A stretch of DNA of 64,000 nucleotides from Paenibacillus radicis (ex Xue et al. 2023) (GTDB lineage Bacteria; Bacillota; Bacilli; Paenibacillales; NBRC-103111). Shown here piece after piece: positions 1-8,776 of the stretch (the stretch's first letter is position 1; every line of letters begins with the position of its first letter). The position numbers were made by a program, and so were the translations under genes. The notes below the pieces were generated by a model. That model searched no databases, was not told the origin of the DNA, and saw only the letters and a list, made by a program, of their open reading frames with translations. The DNA lies in the NCBI RefSeq assembly GCF_024722015.1, contig NZ_JANQBD010000015.1, forward strand, positions 62,001-126,000. The letters run 5' to 3'.

Positions 1-525
1 AGTTGTGGATGCTATAGAGGTGAAAAGTCTACTGAGTGTAATACAATCCATGGACATGCTAAAAGAAATAGAGCATCTTCTGAACATACTATTTGGAGAG
101 GCATGATCACACGTTGTACAAATAAGAATCGAGATGATTATGACCGATATGGAGGAAGGGGTATTCGTGTATGTGGACGGTGGTTAAATAGTTTTGAAGC
201 ATTCCTTGAAGATATGGGACCTCGTCCTACGTTAAGACATTCTATTGACCGTATAGACGTAAACGGACATTACGATCCGAATAATTGCCAGTGGGCTCTT
301 CCGGGACAACAAGCAAGAAATACACGAATGCGTGGTGATAATACATCTGGATTTCGCGGTGTAAGCTGGCACAAAAAACACAAGAAATGGACCGTTACGA
401 TTGGTGTAAATAACAAGTTAATCTACATTGGATATTTTGAAAGTAAGGAAGAAGCAGTTATTGCAAGAAAAAATGCTGAAATAATCTATTGGACAGATAA
501 AGCGATTAAGGCGGTGAATGATTAA
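1..525 (+). CDS. AP2-domain phage HNH-like protein, 5' truncated by window edge
   Basis: The frame is open from base 1 with no start codon; the ATG at 103 lies inside conserved sequence, so the gene begins left of the window. A CGC motif and HG motif precede a W-x-x-M-I-x-R-C segment, then YGGRGI, then a SIDRID...GHYDPNNCQW block, a layout known from phage-encoded HNH-like or homing proteins. The last about 50 residues (SGFRGVSWHK to EEAVIARKNAE) match an AP2 DNA-binding domain. The stop overlaps the next start (TAATG), so it is translationally coupled to the holin-like gene. The role is probably DNA binding or nicking within a prophage. No active-site claim is made because the N-terminus is missing. 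Confidence 0.75.
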   Translation, partial: SCGCYRGEKSTECNTIHGHAKRNRASSEHTIWRGMITRCTNKNRDDYDRYGGRGIRVCGRWLNSFEAFLEDMGPRPTLRHSIDRIDVNGHYDPNNCQWALPGQQARNTRMRGDNTSGFRGVSWHKKHKKWTVTIGVNNKLIYIGYFESKEEAVIARKNAEIIYWTDKAIKAVND

Positions 526-845
526 TGGAAGGTCAATTTTTCACATGGGAAGCTCTTTCCGCTATGGGGGGAGCTTCTTTGCTAACATTTTTTATTGTGC
601 AATATACAAAAGTCCTCGCTGATCGATATGTCACTTTACCGACAGATGTATATGCCGTTTTCGTAGCGTACTTTGTTTTGTTGCTTGCTCAACTGGCATT
701 AGGAGCCAGTTGGTCGGACTGGAGAGTGTACGCTCTGACGTTTGCTAATTCGTTTTTAGTGGCGGCTGCAGCTGGGCAGATACAACATAAATCTATTAAA
801 CCTCCAGGGCAATCGCAAGATTCGGATAATTCCAATTCTGCATAA
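525..845 (+). CDS. Holin-like phage membrane protein
   Basis: This 106-residue protein has two to three hydrophobic segments, at roughly residues 17-30, 40-60 and 68-85, followed by a charged, polar tail rich in S, D and N. It lies directly before a cell-wall hydrolase, which is the usual holin-endolysin order, and its ATG overlaps the stop of the preceding gene. If it is a holin, it would permeabilise the membrane at lysis and release the endolysin. No family-specific motif was recognised, so the call rests on topology and position; a generic phage membrane protein is the alternative. Confidence 0.6.
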   Translation: MEGQFFTWEALSAMGGASLLTFFIVQYTKVLADRYVTLPTDVYAVFVAYFVLLLAQLALGASWSDWRVYALTFANSFLVAAAAGQIQHKSIKPPGQSQDSDNSNSA

Positions 846-870
846 ACTATTAAAAATGGAGCTGATAGCT

Positions 871-1527
871 GTGAAAGCACAGAATTTTATAGACATACTC
901 GCGCCCCTTGCTGTAGCAGAGCAAAAACGAACCGGTATTTTAGCCAGCATCACGATTTCTCAAGGAGCATTAGAAAGCGCTTGGGGATCTGCTGCACCTA
1001 GGAACAACCTGTTTGGTATCAAAGGTACAGGGCAAGAGTTTACCACACAAGAATACATCAACGGGGCTTTTGTAACTGTTACGGACGGTTTTCGTGTTTA
1101 CTCCAACTGGGAAGGCAGCGTAATCGATCATAGCAACTTTCTGATAGAAAACAGCCGCTACACAAAGGCCGGATTCTTAGACCGATGTTCCGTACTAGAT
1201 TATGCAGGAGCGGCACAAGCATTGCAGGCGGCTGGTTATGCAACGGATCCTAGTTATGCCACGAAGCTAATTTCGATAATTGAAAATAACCTTCTTCACC
1301 AATACGATATTTTAGAGGATTCAAAGGAGGATGAAACGAACATGCCTATGAAACTGGAACAATGGCAATGGGATATGCTGTACAAGGTTATGGGGAATGC
1401 TTACAACGCCGATCAACTCAATTGGAACTGGATGCAAAAGATCGTGGATAAGACACTCACAGCCTCTGAGCTGGCTTTCCTGAACACGGTGTTGGATGGT
1501 CGGATTGATCGGAAAATAGAAGTGTAG
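871..1527 (+). CDS. Endolysin: GH73-type glucosaminidase
   Basis: The protein resembles FlgJ/LytD-type N-acetylglucosaminidases (GH73), which cut peptidoglycan glycan chains. The segment ISQGALESAWG carries the expected catalytic glutamate and is followed by the family signature NLFGIKG, then F-R-V-Y and Y-A-T-D-P-x-Y-A motifs. GH73 covers about residues 1-150. The rest (about residues 165-218) is a separate C-terminal part rich in W and Q that may bind the wall. A GGAG site at 858-861 with a 9-nt spacer points to GTG at 871 rather than the upstream in-frame ATG at 856. It sits next to a holin-like gene, as in a phage lysis cassette, and has no signal peptide, consistent with holin-dependent release. 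Confidence 0.85.
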   Translation: MKAQNFIDILAPLAVAEQKRTGILASITISQGALESAWGSAAPRNNLFGIKGTGQEFTTQEYINGAFVTVTDGFRVYSNWEGSVIDHSNFLIENSRYTKAGFLDRCSVLDYAGAAQALQAAGYATDPSYATKLISIIENNLLHQYDILEDSKEDETNMPMKLEQWQWDMLYKVMGNAYNADQLNWNWMQKIVDKTLTASELAFLNTVLDGRIDRKIEV

Positions 1528-1777
1528 GTCAGGAAAATTTTCCTTGGGAAAACACCGGACGTATATAATACCTTCAATCGGTATGTACAGGGAGTGTTTT
1601 ACCGGTTGGTGAAGGAGTTGCTTAAGTCTTTAGAAAAGCTGGAGGGATTGGCTATGGGAAATTCCCGCCTGATTAGGGTAATAAAAGATGGAATATTTAT
1701 ATAGTCTATAAAAGATGATATTTGCTGATAATGAGATATATGTATAAGCGAGAATAACTAAAATTGGAGTTGATTAA
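1528..1777. other. Intergenic region after lysis genes, with imperfect inverted repeat
   Basis: This 250-nt gap holds an imperfect inverted repeat: GAAAACACCGG near 1547-1557 faces GTGTTTTACCGG near 1594-1605, with GGTAT/ATACC elements between. It is not followed by a T-run, so it is not a classic terminator. A 16-codon reading frame (1654-1704, ATG) sits 8 nt behind a perfect GGAGG, but its product cannot be judged. Nothing else is seen. Confidence 0.3.
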
Positions 1778-2020
1778 ATGAAAAACCCTAGGGTTGTTCA
1801 AGCTAAACTTGTTCTAACGTGCGACGTATTAATTGACAATGCTGTTGTTGAAGCGATTTCAGATCAGTACAGCGCTCCTAGAAGTGATGAGGATGCGGCA
1901 ACGCAATTGTTGTATGCAATGATTAATCCTAAAATGCAAGACACTTCACTAGAAGGTCATTGGGATGGGGTTTGCAGCTTTACTGGAAGATTTAAAAATC
2001 TTAATGTTACGACAACCTAA
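1778..2020 (+). CDS. Small hypothetical protein, 80 aa
   Basis: The 80-residue product has no signal peptide, no membrane segment and no motif that I recognise. The start ATG has a GGAG site about 9 nt upstream, and a strong rho-independent terminator lies just after the stop, so it appears to be a monocistronic expressed gene. It sits between the prophage lysis genes and the NA37 gene, which suggests either a prophage moron or an accessory gene. The function is unknown. Confidence 0.6.
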   Translation: MKNPRVVQAKLVLTCDVLIDNAVVEAISDQYSAPRSDEDAATQLLYAMINPKMQDTSLEGHWDGVCSFTGRFKNLNVTTT

Positions 2021-2032
2021 TAAGATTTTCTG

Positions 2033-2062
2033 AAAGATGGGCAATATGGCCCATCTTTTTTA
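2033..2062 (+). terminator. Rho-independent terminator
   Basis: The stem AAAGATGGGC / GCCCATCTTT with a 5-nt loop is followed by T-residues. It ends the transcript of the 80-aa gene and isolates the prophage end from the NA37 gene. Confidence 0.85.
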
Positions 2063-2137
2063 TATTGAAAATACCCCAAAGAGGTAATATGTGGTAAAAT
2101 TATTTGTATTAGCTATTTCTGGGGGAGAGAATTAATA

Positions 2138-3184
2138 TTGTCTATTATAACTATTGAAAAAGTAATAGCGCATGATTTAAATTTAGGTAATGCAGGTCCT
2201 ATCTTCTTTCCGCAATTAATAATAGTAACAGACGAGGAAGTGAAAAATTTCTTTGCAAAGCATATTGAGAATGCTTTAAAAACGAAGCAAGTGAGACTAT
2301 GCAAATTCACTTACCAAGATGCTGCGGTTCTTAGAGACACCGTTGAAATAGCCAACGATACAGAAGATGATCAAACATTTATCGACAGTACGGTTAATAT
2401 GACGCAATCATTGTTTAACAATATGAGTGGTGCAGCCTCTAATGGGGCATTAATTTTCATTCAGTATTTTGATACACAAAAAAATCAAAGATTCTTGGGG
2501 ATACTTAAGATGGATCCCAATAACGGAATTAGCCTTAATCGCGATACATTTTCTTTTAAAGTTGAAAAGGATATTTTACCAAGCGTGAATGAGAGACTTC
2601 ATAAATGTGCTTTTATTAAAATTGATGAAAATCTCTGGGATGAAGAAGTACATCTGAGAGTTCTAGATAAGCAGCAAATAGCTGGTGAAATATCGAAATA
2701 TTTTCTCTCGGGTTTTTTAGAAGCGAATACCATTGTTGATGATAAGGCTATGACTGAGCTGGTTAATGCCACAATTATGGATTTTGCTGTCGAAGAAGGG
2801 TTAATTACAACTCATTCTCAAATCGTAGATTTTGTTTCGAAGGTAGATCAAATACTTCATACAGGTAAAGAAGTTGACCTTGAAAGAGACTTAGATAGTT
2901 TATTTGCTTCCTATGCTCCAGGAGAGGCTGACCGCGGACAAAAAATAGAACGATATAAAGAAAAACTCATGGAAAAACGTGAAAACGTTTATTTCGTGTT
3001 CACTGCGGATAAAAAACCAACCATTGCCATGTATGCGGATGAAGGAAATGATATTAGGATTCAATTCCCAGTGAGATATAATAACACAACAGTTATAGTG
3101 GGTTATGAAGATGAAACTGACGGCACAAAAACCACAGTTATACGATTTGTAGGTGTTGAATTGAAGGAGAAATTTAAGCATTAG
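2138..3184 (+). CDS. Nucleoid-associated protein of the YejK/NdpA (NA37) family
   Basis: The 348-residue product resembles the NA37 family (E. coli YejK/NdpA), nucleoid-associated proteins usually about 335-350 residues long. Supporting features are the N-terminal I-x-K-V-I-A-H-D-L start, the internal F-I-x-Y-F-D-T and L-G-I-L-K-M-D blocks, and the C-terminal segment with G-N-D-I-R-I-Q-F-P and I-R-F-V-G-V. The start is TTG at 2138 behind GGGGGAGAG with a good spacer. The next gene starts 12 nt downstream, so the two form an operon ended by a terminator at 4649. A chromosomal YejK acts on DNA topology; a copy in accessory DNA next to a phage end, paired with a membrane protein, could instead sense or restrict foreign DNA, which is inference. 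Confidence 0.8.
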   Translation: MSIITIEKVIAHDLNLGNAGPIFFPQLIIVTDEEVKNFFAKHIENALKTKQVRLCKFTYQDAAVLRDTVEIANDTEDDQTFIDSTVNMTQSLFNNMSGAASNGALIFIQYFDTQKNQRFLGILKMDPNNGISLNRDTFSFKVEKDILPSVNERLHKCAFIKIDENLWDEEVHLRVLDKQQIAGEISKYFLSGFLEANTIVDDKAMTELVNATIMDFAVEEGLITTHSQIVDFVSKVDQILHTGKEVDLERDLDSLFASYAPGEADRGQKIERYKEKLMEKRENVYFVFTADKKPTIAMYADEGNDIRIQFPVRYNNTTVIVGYEDETDGTKTTVIRFVGVELKEKFKH

Positions 3185-3195
3185 GGAGAAGTGTC

Positions 3196-4638
3196 ATGAA
3201 TGTATTGTTAAATACATTTCTAACGATAATGAAAGAGCTGGAGTCTTCAGAGGTCGGCTATAAAGAAGATTCAGAGCTTTTTACGGTGAATTATAAAACC
3301 CATATTGATACTATTAAAAAATTAGCCGCAAATTATGAAGCGGTTTTTCACAATTATCAAATAAGTTTTGAGGTCATTTGTGAAGGGAAAATGGGATTCG
3401 AAAACTTTAAACTAGCATCGAGGCTTCTTAAACCGGCGGAAGATATAAGTTTGACTCTTACGATTAACAAGAAGCAACAATTAAAACTGGACGAAAACAC
3501 ATTTGTTTTCTTCAAACTTGAATCTTTTCAAAAGATATTCAACACATTTAATACAGGTTTTAATAAAGGAATTGACACTAGCAAAGCTATTCATTTTCAT
3601 CTTACCGTTGATAAGAATTATTACAACCCATACGTTAAATTGTACCGAATAGAAGATGGTGTCATTCATCCAGCAATAGTGCTTGATGACAATAATATAA
3701 AAGAACAAGATAGAGTTCTCAAAATCAGGGAAGAAACATCACGATCAATGACAAACTATTTCATTCCGGATTTTTATGAAATTGAAGGTTTATGTGGAGC
3801 ATTAAAGCCGTGGTTTGAACAAAACTTGTTTCATGCAAGCCTCATTTATCTATCAAATAAAATTACTGCTGAAAATCAGATAACAATTCGGGGAAATAAG
3901 AATGTAGAATTAATCTTCTCTCAAGATTTTATAGTAATGAATGCAGCTGTTATTTATAGAATTTTTAAGTTTTCCTTTGAGGATAAGCATTATAATGACA
4001 AAATTGAAATTTCAAGAAATATCCTTACAATATATTTAAACACATCCGATAACACGAAAAAATTAGATGAGTTACTTCCTAAAATCGAAAAAACAATTTC
4101 AAGTCATTTCACTGCATACATACAAGATAGCATAAAAAAGTTTTTCAATGACCGCAAAGAAGTTATAAAAGAAGCTCATAAATTCGCCTCTGACTTAAAG
4201 AGCGAAGCTGAAAAATTATTAACATATATAAATACATCGCTTATTGGAATTATCACAGCTATATTTTCTGGAGCACTGGGTTTATCTAAAGGTGAACGAT
4301 GGTTTCTCCTTGTAGCATTTGCGCTGCATTTGCTTGTCTTCTTGTTATCTTACCTGTTTAATAGGGGCTACGTTAAGCGAAGAATGAAAGAAACTCTGGA
4401 TCTTTATGATCAATATATTGAAAAATTTGTTATTTTGGCTCAGGATGACTTAGATGATATAAAAAGAATTTACATCAATCCCTCAAAGCTCACTATTGAA
4501 TCATATTTAAGAAAGTACTTTTGGGTCATTGCAGGTCTTATTGTTTTGATGTGCGCTTTAATTATTTTGGGCGTCAAATTACCAGATACTTTTTTTGAAA
4601 TTACACCTCCTTCAATAAAAACTAATCCCACACCTTAA
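3196..4638 (+). CDS. Membrane protein partner of NA37, three C-terminal TM segments
   Basis: The 480-residue protein has a large soluble N-terminal part (residues 1-340, no recognised domain). It ends with three predicted membrane helices at about 347-363, 368-388 and 441-460, with a charged helix (390-440) between the second and third. The ATG has a GGGAGAAG site and lies 12 nt after the NA37 stop; a strong terminator follows. A soluble sensor-like part and membrane helices beside a DNA-binding partner are reminiscent of two-gene abortive-infection systems, but that is inference from layout only. No catalytic motif was seen. Confidence 0.65.
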   Translation: MNVLLNTFLTIMKELESSEVGYKEDSELFTVNYKTHIDTIKKLAANYEAVFHNYQISFEVICEGKMGFENFKLASRLLKPAEDISLTLTINKKQQLKLDENTFVFFKLESFQKIFNTFNTGFNKGIDTSKAIHFHLTVDKNYYNPYVKLYRIEDGVIHPAIVLDDNNIKEQDRVLKIREETSRSMTNYFIPDFYEIEGLCGALKPWFEQNLFHASLIYLSNKITAENQITIRGNKNVELIFSQDFIVMNAAVIYRIFKFSFEDKHYNDKIEISRNILTIYLNTSDNTKKLDELLPKIEKTISSHFTAYIQDSIKKFFNDRKEVIKEAHKFASDLKSEAEKLLTYINTSLIGIITAIFSGALGLSKGERWFLLVAFALHLLVFLLSYLFNRGYVKRRMKETLDLYDQYIEKFVILAQDDLDDIKRIYINPSKLTIESYLRKYFWVIAGLIVLMCALIILGVKLPDTFFEITPPSIKTNPTP

Positions 4639-4648
4639 GTCTAGGACA

Positions 4649-4690
4649 CCCCCCTTTCACGCTACATGTAGGTGAAGGGGGGATAATTTT
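4649..4690 (+). terminator. Rho-independent terminator of the NA37 operon
   Basis: A long stem, CCCCCCTTTCAC paired with GTGAAGGGGGG (one bulged base), is followed by an AT-rich tail with TTTT. It closes the NA37/membrane-protein operon. Confidence 0.8.
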
Positions 4691-4739
4691 ATTTGGTCAG
4701 GATTTGAGCAATGTCCGTTCTAATTCGACCTTCCTTGAA

Positions 4740-5171
4740 CTAACCCCCTAAATAACCCATTATTCCTATGTTGATCCACCCGGCATCTTCCATTATGATC
4801 GGAACCAGAAGAAAATTTAATAAGAAATGTACAATAAAATTAACAGGCACAATAGTAACTATTAGTGTTATATAAATAACTTTTACATAGATATTCAAAT
4901 GTGCTCTCGGTTCAATAATGGTTTTGTTGTTTTTTATTGCTTTAAGAATTGCTTCAATAATGCAAACCACCCAGAACAAAATATCAATTATTGCAAAAAT
5001 TACATAGAGACTTTGAAGTACAAGAAGAGCCGGAAGAATACAAACTTCAATAACCGTTCCTATAAAAACAATTATAATAAAAATTATTCCTTTAATGATA
5101 TCATCGTTGTATATTTGTCCCAGACCTGGATGAATAAATGATAATATGCCTGAAATAACTGTTTTTTTCAT
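4740..5171 (-). CDS. Small TM2-like integral membrane protein
   Basis: The protein starts MKKTVISGILSFIHPGLGQ and continues with IYNDD and a basic residue, a pattern seen in TM2-domain and related small membrane proteins, in which a P-G-x-G-Q-x-Y motif sits in the first hairpin. Four hydrophobic stretches fill most of its 143 residues. I place the start at 5171 because GAGAGG lies 9 nt upstream; the frame extends to an ATG at 5240, but that extension looks non-coding. It is transcribed opposite to its neighbours. The role is unknown, and the TM2 call is by motif only. Confidence 0.6.
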   Translation of the reverse strand: MKKTVISGILSFIHPGLGQIYNDDIIKGIIFIIIVFIGTVIEVCILPALLVLQSLYVIFAIIDILFWVVCIIEAILKAIKNNKTIIEPRAHLNIYVKVIYITLIVTIVPVNFIVHFLLNFLLVPIIMEDAGWINIGIMGYLGG

Positions 5172-5321
5172 ATTTAGCAGCCTCTCGATCTGACCTATGT
5201 ATTGTCCACAATACCACAGCCTTTGAATGATTAATACCATAAAAAGGTTTAATTTGAAAAAGAGGAAAATAGTTCCTATTTGTCGAAGAGAGTATCAATA
5301 TGAGACTTTAGGAGTGGTCCT

Positions 5322-6626
5322 TTGTTCCCGACAATCATAAGACAAAACAAAGAAGTGAGAAGTCGTTTTTACAAGAGAATCTTGGATATGGACAACAAAA
5401 GACTAAGTAAACTATCCAAAGAGGAAGCCTTAAGGGAAATAGAAAGAATGAAAGTGAATCAGCATAAAGGATATATTGGAGAATTAAGAGTCTGCATAGA
5501 ACTTTGGCTGCACCTTCCTCGCGAATACATTCTCATCAATGATCTTACATTAGAAATAACCCCAAACGAATTCATTCAGATTGATCATTTTATTATTTCT
5601 CCCGGAGGTCTTGCAATTGTAGAGACTAAGAATTATAGCGGTAACATTCACACTTTACTAAGTGGATGGGAATATGCCGACAACCGGAAGAAACTTAATA
5701 CTGACCCAGTCAAACAAGTTGACCGTCATATTAAACTTTTAAAGGTATGGCTAAAGGAAAATTATCCCGAAGGTGTTGATTTAACAATTGAACACGCAAT
5801 TCTTGTTAGGGCTAAGGTCCAAAATAATAATAATCCTAAAATTGTTTCGAGCGGAAAAGAAGCTTTTGGGAAAATATATATAAAAGGAGAAAATCTAAAT
5901 CCAGACGAGATGAAGAAACTTGCGAATATGTTAAAGAACGCAAAAAATATCGATCATTGGAATTGGATTCATTCTAACAGTCAAATCAAGGACACCAGAG
6001 TGGTGCAAGTGACTGGCGACGATAATGAGTTTTATAAAATTGTAAATATTTACAAGGAAAAAGGCTTTGAAGTTAAGTATGACAGAGAAAAGAGTCCTAA
6101 CGAAATAATTTTAAAGAATCATATACGTTTTCTTGAAGAAAAGCACAATGAACAGATCGAAAAGCTAAAACTTGAGAGTAACTTTAAATTTAGATATCTG
6201 TGGATGAATAAGAAAGTAAGAACGTTTGTTTACTGTTGTTTTATTGTATTGGCTGGCTTTTTTCTAACAATTGATGACAAAGATGGTTATGATCGGATTG
6301 ATAAGGTTATGGATTATTACAATTATAATTTCACGCCAAAGGAAGTAATGACTTTTAAAGTTAATGGTGATACTTCAATCAAAATTGTTGATGGTAATCA
6401 AATAATCACTTCAAAAATTTATCATTCACAAAGCCAGGTTGTCTTTCATTCCAATAAAGAAATACTCATTCAAGAAAACGGGGAGAACACGAAGTATAAG
6501 TTAAATAATAATAAGATTTATTTTGAAGTGTCGAATGATCTCACAGAAGTAATACATTACAACAATAATATAAATGCCGGATCCGTAGCAGCGCATTTTT
6601 ACTTTGATAGAAATATAGTTGAGTAA
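5322..6626 (+). CDS. NERD nuclease-related domain protein with TM segment
   Basis: The N-terminal part is a NERD (nuclease-related) domain with the expected order: G-x-x-G-E (E54), I-D-H (D88), and the E101-T-K103 pair, followed by W116. This is the restriction-endonuclease-like pattern E...D...ExK, so catalytic residues look intact. A coiled, charged linker (about 230-295) leads to one membrane helix at about 300-318 and an extracytoplasmic or soluble tail of about 110 residues with no recognised fold. The TTG start at 5322 has GGAG 7 nt upstream. NERD proteins are known in plasmid and defence contexts; here it lies close to the NA37 pair. Whether it cuts DNA is not shown. Confidence 0.75.
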   Translation: MFPTIIRQNKEVRSRFYKRILDMDNKRLSKLSKEEALREIERMKVNQHKGYIGELRVCIELWLHLPREYILINDLTLEITPNEFIQIDHFIISPGGLAIVETKNYSGNIHTLLSGWEYADNRKKLNTDPVKQVDRHIKLLKVWLKENYPEGVDLTIEHAILVRAKVQNNNNPKIVSSGKEAFGKIYIKGENLNPDEMKKLANMLKNAKNIDHWNWIHSNSQIKDTRVVQVTGDDNEFYKIVNIYKEKGFEVKYDREKSPNEIILKNHIRFLEEKHNEQIEKLKLESNFKFRYLWMNKKVRTFVYCCFIVLAGFFLTIDDKDGYDRIDKVMDYYNYNFTPKEVMTFKVNGDTSIKIVDGNQIITSKIYHSQSQVVFHSNKEILIQENGENTKYKLNNNKIYFEVSNDLTEVIHYNNNINAGSVAAHFYFDRNIVE

Positions 6627-6742
6627 GTGGGGGAGCGAAAGAAAATTAAGAAGGAAGGGCTATACGTTTTGTCTGCTTCCGCGAAGTAACCCTCAATTCA
6701 AAAGGAAAGAGGTTTTTTTGTTTCTCAGGAAAACTTGTCTGA

Positions 6743-6775
6743 CCCCGCCAGCTCATCACTAGCGGGGCTTTTTTT
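6743..6775 (+). terminator. Rho-independent terminator
   Basis: The stem CCCCGC...GCGGGG with an internal CAG/CTA pairing is followed by seven T residues. It ends the NERD gene transcript. Confidence 0.85.
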
Positions 6776-6822
6776 GTGGTGAAGGGAAAGAACCCATTCG
6801 CCCATCAAATTTTAATTACTAT

Positions 6823-6972
6823 TCAACTCTCATGCTCGTCCTCCGATGACCGCGAAAAAACAATACCCCTCTTAATTAACTCTTTTTCTAGTAATTCTAT
6901 AAACGCCTTCTCAAGCTTAAGTTCAAGAGCCTTGTTGTAGCATTGAAGTAGATGATTGTCATTAAGATTCAA
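6823..6972 (-). CDS. sda: Sda-like sporulation histidine kinase inhibitor, 49 aa
   Basis: A short frame on the minus strand encodes about 49 residues with the pattern LNDNHLLQCYNKALELKL followed by F-I-E-L-L-x-x-E-L-x-x-R-G-I. This matches the two-helix hairpin of Sda (consensus L-S-D-E-L-L-x-x-x-Y-x-K-A-x-E-L-x-L-x-x-x-F-I-E-L-L). Sda binds the dimerisation domain of sporulation kinases such as KinA and blocks phosphorelay input when DNA replication is disturbed. The likely start is TTG at 6972, with AAGGAG 12 nt upstream, which is slightly long. The C-terminal tail (FSRSSEDEHES) is longer than usual. The identification is by motif; a paralogue rather than the main chromosomal copy is possible. 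Confidence 0.7.
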   Translation of the reverse strand: MNLNDNHLLQCYNKALELKLEKAFIELLEKELIKRGIVFSRSSEDEHES

Positions 6973-7148
6973 TAGAACATCATTCTCCTTGTAGCGAATG
7001 GCATCCTATCCCCTCACCTATTAATAATTATAATATTATTAACATCATTTACTTTATTTTACTTTAAATGTTTAGACATTCCATGTAAATATATGTATTC
7101 TATTATCTGTTATTCAATTGAAAATATGGAAAAGGAGAAATGTATTTA

Positions 7149-8618
7149 ATGATACAAAAGTTTGGTCTTGTGTTATTCATGATTTTGTTCTTATTTCTCG
7201 GAGCTACTGTTACTAGTGCGTCTACAATCTCTTGGGAAGATAAAAGTCCCATGCAACGCGCAAAATTTGGTATAGCTCAAAGTACTCAAGTTTATGATGG
7301 GAAAATATACGTGATTGGAGGTCTGGTAAGTCTTAATAGTCCAGTTGACGATTTAGAAGTTTATAACCCTAAAAATGATAGCTGGACTATGAAGAGTTCA
7401 TTACCTAAACCATTGTGGGGTGCTGCAACATCAATTTTTGGTGGCAAAATTTATACCTTTGGTGGTTCGGAAAATGAAGGCAATAGAACAGTCAATAACG
7501 TTTATGAGTATGATATCCAAGGGAATACATGGGCCACAAAACAACCTATGGCATTACCAAGAAGTGAAGCCGGTGCTGTTACTTATGCTGGTAAGATATA
7601 TGTTTTTGGTGGCCAAGATTTAAATGGACGTACAGTATACAATACTGTTGATATTTATGATCCATTATCCGATTCATGGTCATCAGGCACACCTATTCCA
7701 ATAGGTGTATATGATTTTGCTATTGGGATTGTCAATAACAAAATCTATATAATAGGTGGTGATAAAAATGAAGGGGGAGTTCAGTACACAAAAAATGTAC
7801 AGATTTATGATCCTATATTAAATTCCTGGACAAGCGGAACACCACTACCATCTGAGAATTCTGAGATGGGTTATACTTCAATAGGAAATAAGATATATCT
7901 ATCAGGAGGTCAAGATAATTTAGGGTTACTTTCTGAATATAACACTCAGGATGATTCTTGGAGTACACTCGGTTCTATTACACCAAAAAGAACTTTAATT
8001 GCTTCTACTAATTTAAATGGGGATATATATCTTATTGGTGGCAGAACCGGTAGAGATACACCAACTAATTTTGTTCAAGTGTACAGGAATGTTCCAGTAA
8101 CACCAATAAACATAGTTGCAATCGGTGGAAATTCCTTGATTCAAGTTACTTGGGATGGATCAACAGGTGCCACCGGATACAACGTTAAACGTTCAACAAC
8201 TATAGGGGGCCCTTACACAACGGTAGCTAGCAACGTCTATGGCACTTCTTACACAGATACAACCGTCACAAACGGCACAACGTATTATTACGTTGTAACA
8301 GCTCTGAACTCTGCTGGTGAAAGTGCTAACTCAAACGAAGCATTAGCAACACCACAAGGGACCGTTACGCCGCCTACATCTAATAAAGCCCTACTCGTTA
8401 TCATACTTTTAAACGGACTTGAAAAAGAGTATGACCTTCCAATGACGGATATAAACAACTTCATCTCTTGGTACAATGGCCGCGCTGCTGGTATTGGATC
8501 TGAAGTCTATACAATCAATAAGAATTTTAACAAAGCACATTTCTTAAACAGGAAAGATTACATTGCTTATGATAAAATCGAGTTCTTTGAAGTAAATGAG
8601 TACACTCTGTTGCCATAG
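7149..8618 (+). CDS. Secreted Kelch-repeat protein with FN3 and shared C-terminal tail
   Basis: A signal peptide (IQKFGLVLFMILFLFLGAT...ASA-type cleavage near residue 26) precedes five to six Kelch repeats, recognisable as G-K-I-Y-x-x-G-G followed by V-x-x-Y-(D/N)-P-x-x-x-x-W, filling about residues 40-310 as a beta-propeller. A fibronectin type III domain (about 320-405; Y-N-V-K-R-S...YYYVVTALNSAGES) and an 80-residue tail (about 413-489; EYDLPM, FISWYNGRAAG, RKDYIAYDKIE) follow. The start at 7149 is preferred: GGAG lies 11 nt upstream, while the ATG at 7140 is too close. It probably binds a surface or extracellular carbohydrate or protein. The next gene repeats the same tail. Confidence 0.8.
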   Translation: MIQKFGLVLFMILFLFLGATVTSASTISWEDKSPMQRAKFGIAQSTQVYDGKIYVIGGLVSLNSPVDDLEVYNPKNDSWTMKSSLPKPLWGAATSIFGGKIYTFGGSENEGNRTVNNVYEYDIQGNTWATKQPMALPRSEAGAVTYAGKIYVFGGQDLNGRTVYNTVDIYDPLSDSWSSGTPIPIGVYDFAIGIVNNKIYIIGGDKNEGGVQYTKNVQIYDPILNSWTSGTPLPSENSEMGYTSIGNKIYLSGGQDNLGLLSEYNTQDDSWSTLGSITPKRTLIASTNLNGDIYLIGGRTGRDTPTNFVQVYRNVPVTPINIVAIGGNSLIQVTWDGSTGATGYNVKRSTTIGGPYTTVASNVYGTSYTDTTVTNGTTYYYVVTALNSAGESANSNEALATPQGTVTPPTSNKALLVIILLNGLEKEYDLPMTDINNFISWYNGRAAGIGSEVYTINKNFNKAHFLNRKDYIAYDKIEFFEVNEYTLLP

Positions 8619-8776
8619 CAATACGACACTATCCATCCTTCATTTTACAAATATATCTTAATCTATTTCTAAATTTATTTCTAAATTGGTTTGGTTTATT
8701 TAAACAATCCATGAAAATTTATTAATTCTACTATTTTGTTATTTTAATGAAAAATGTAAATAAGGGAGAGACTATT

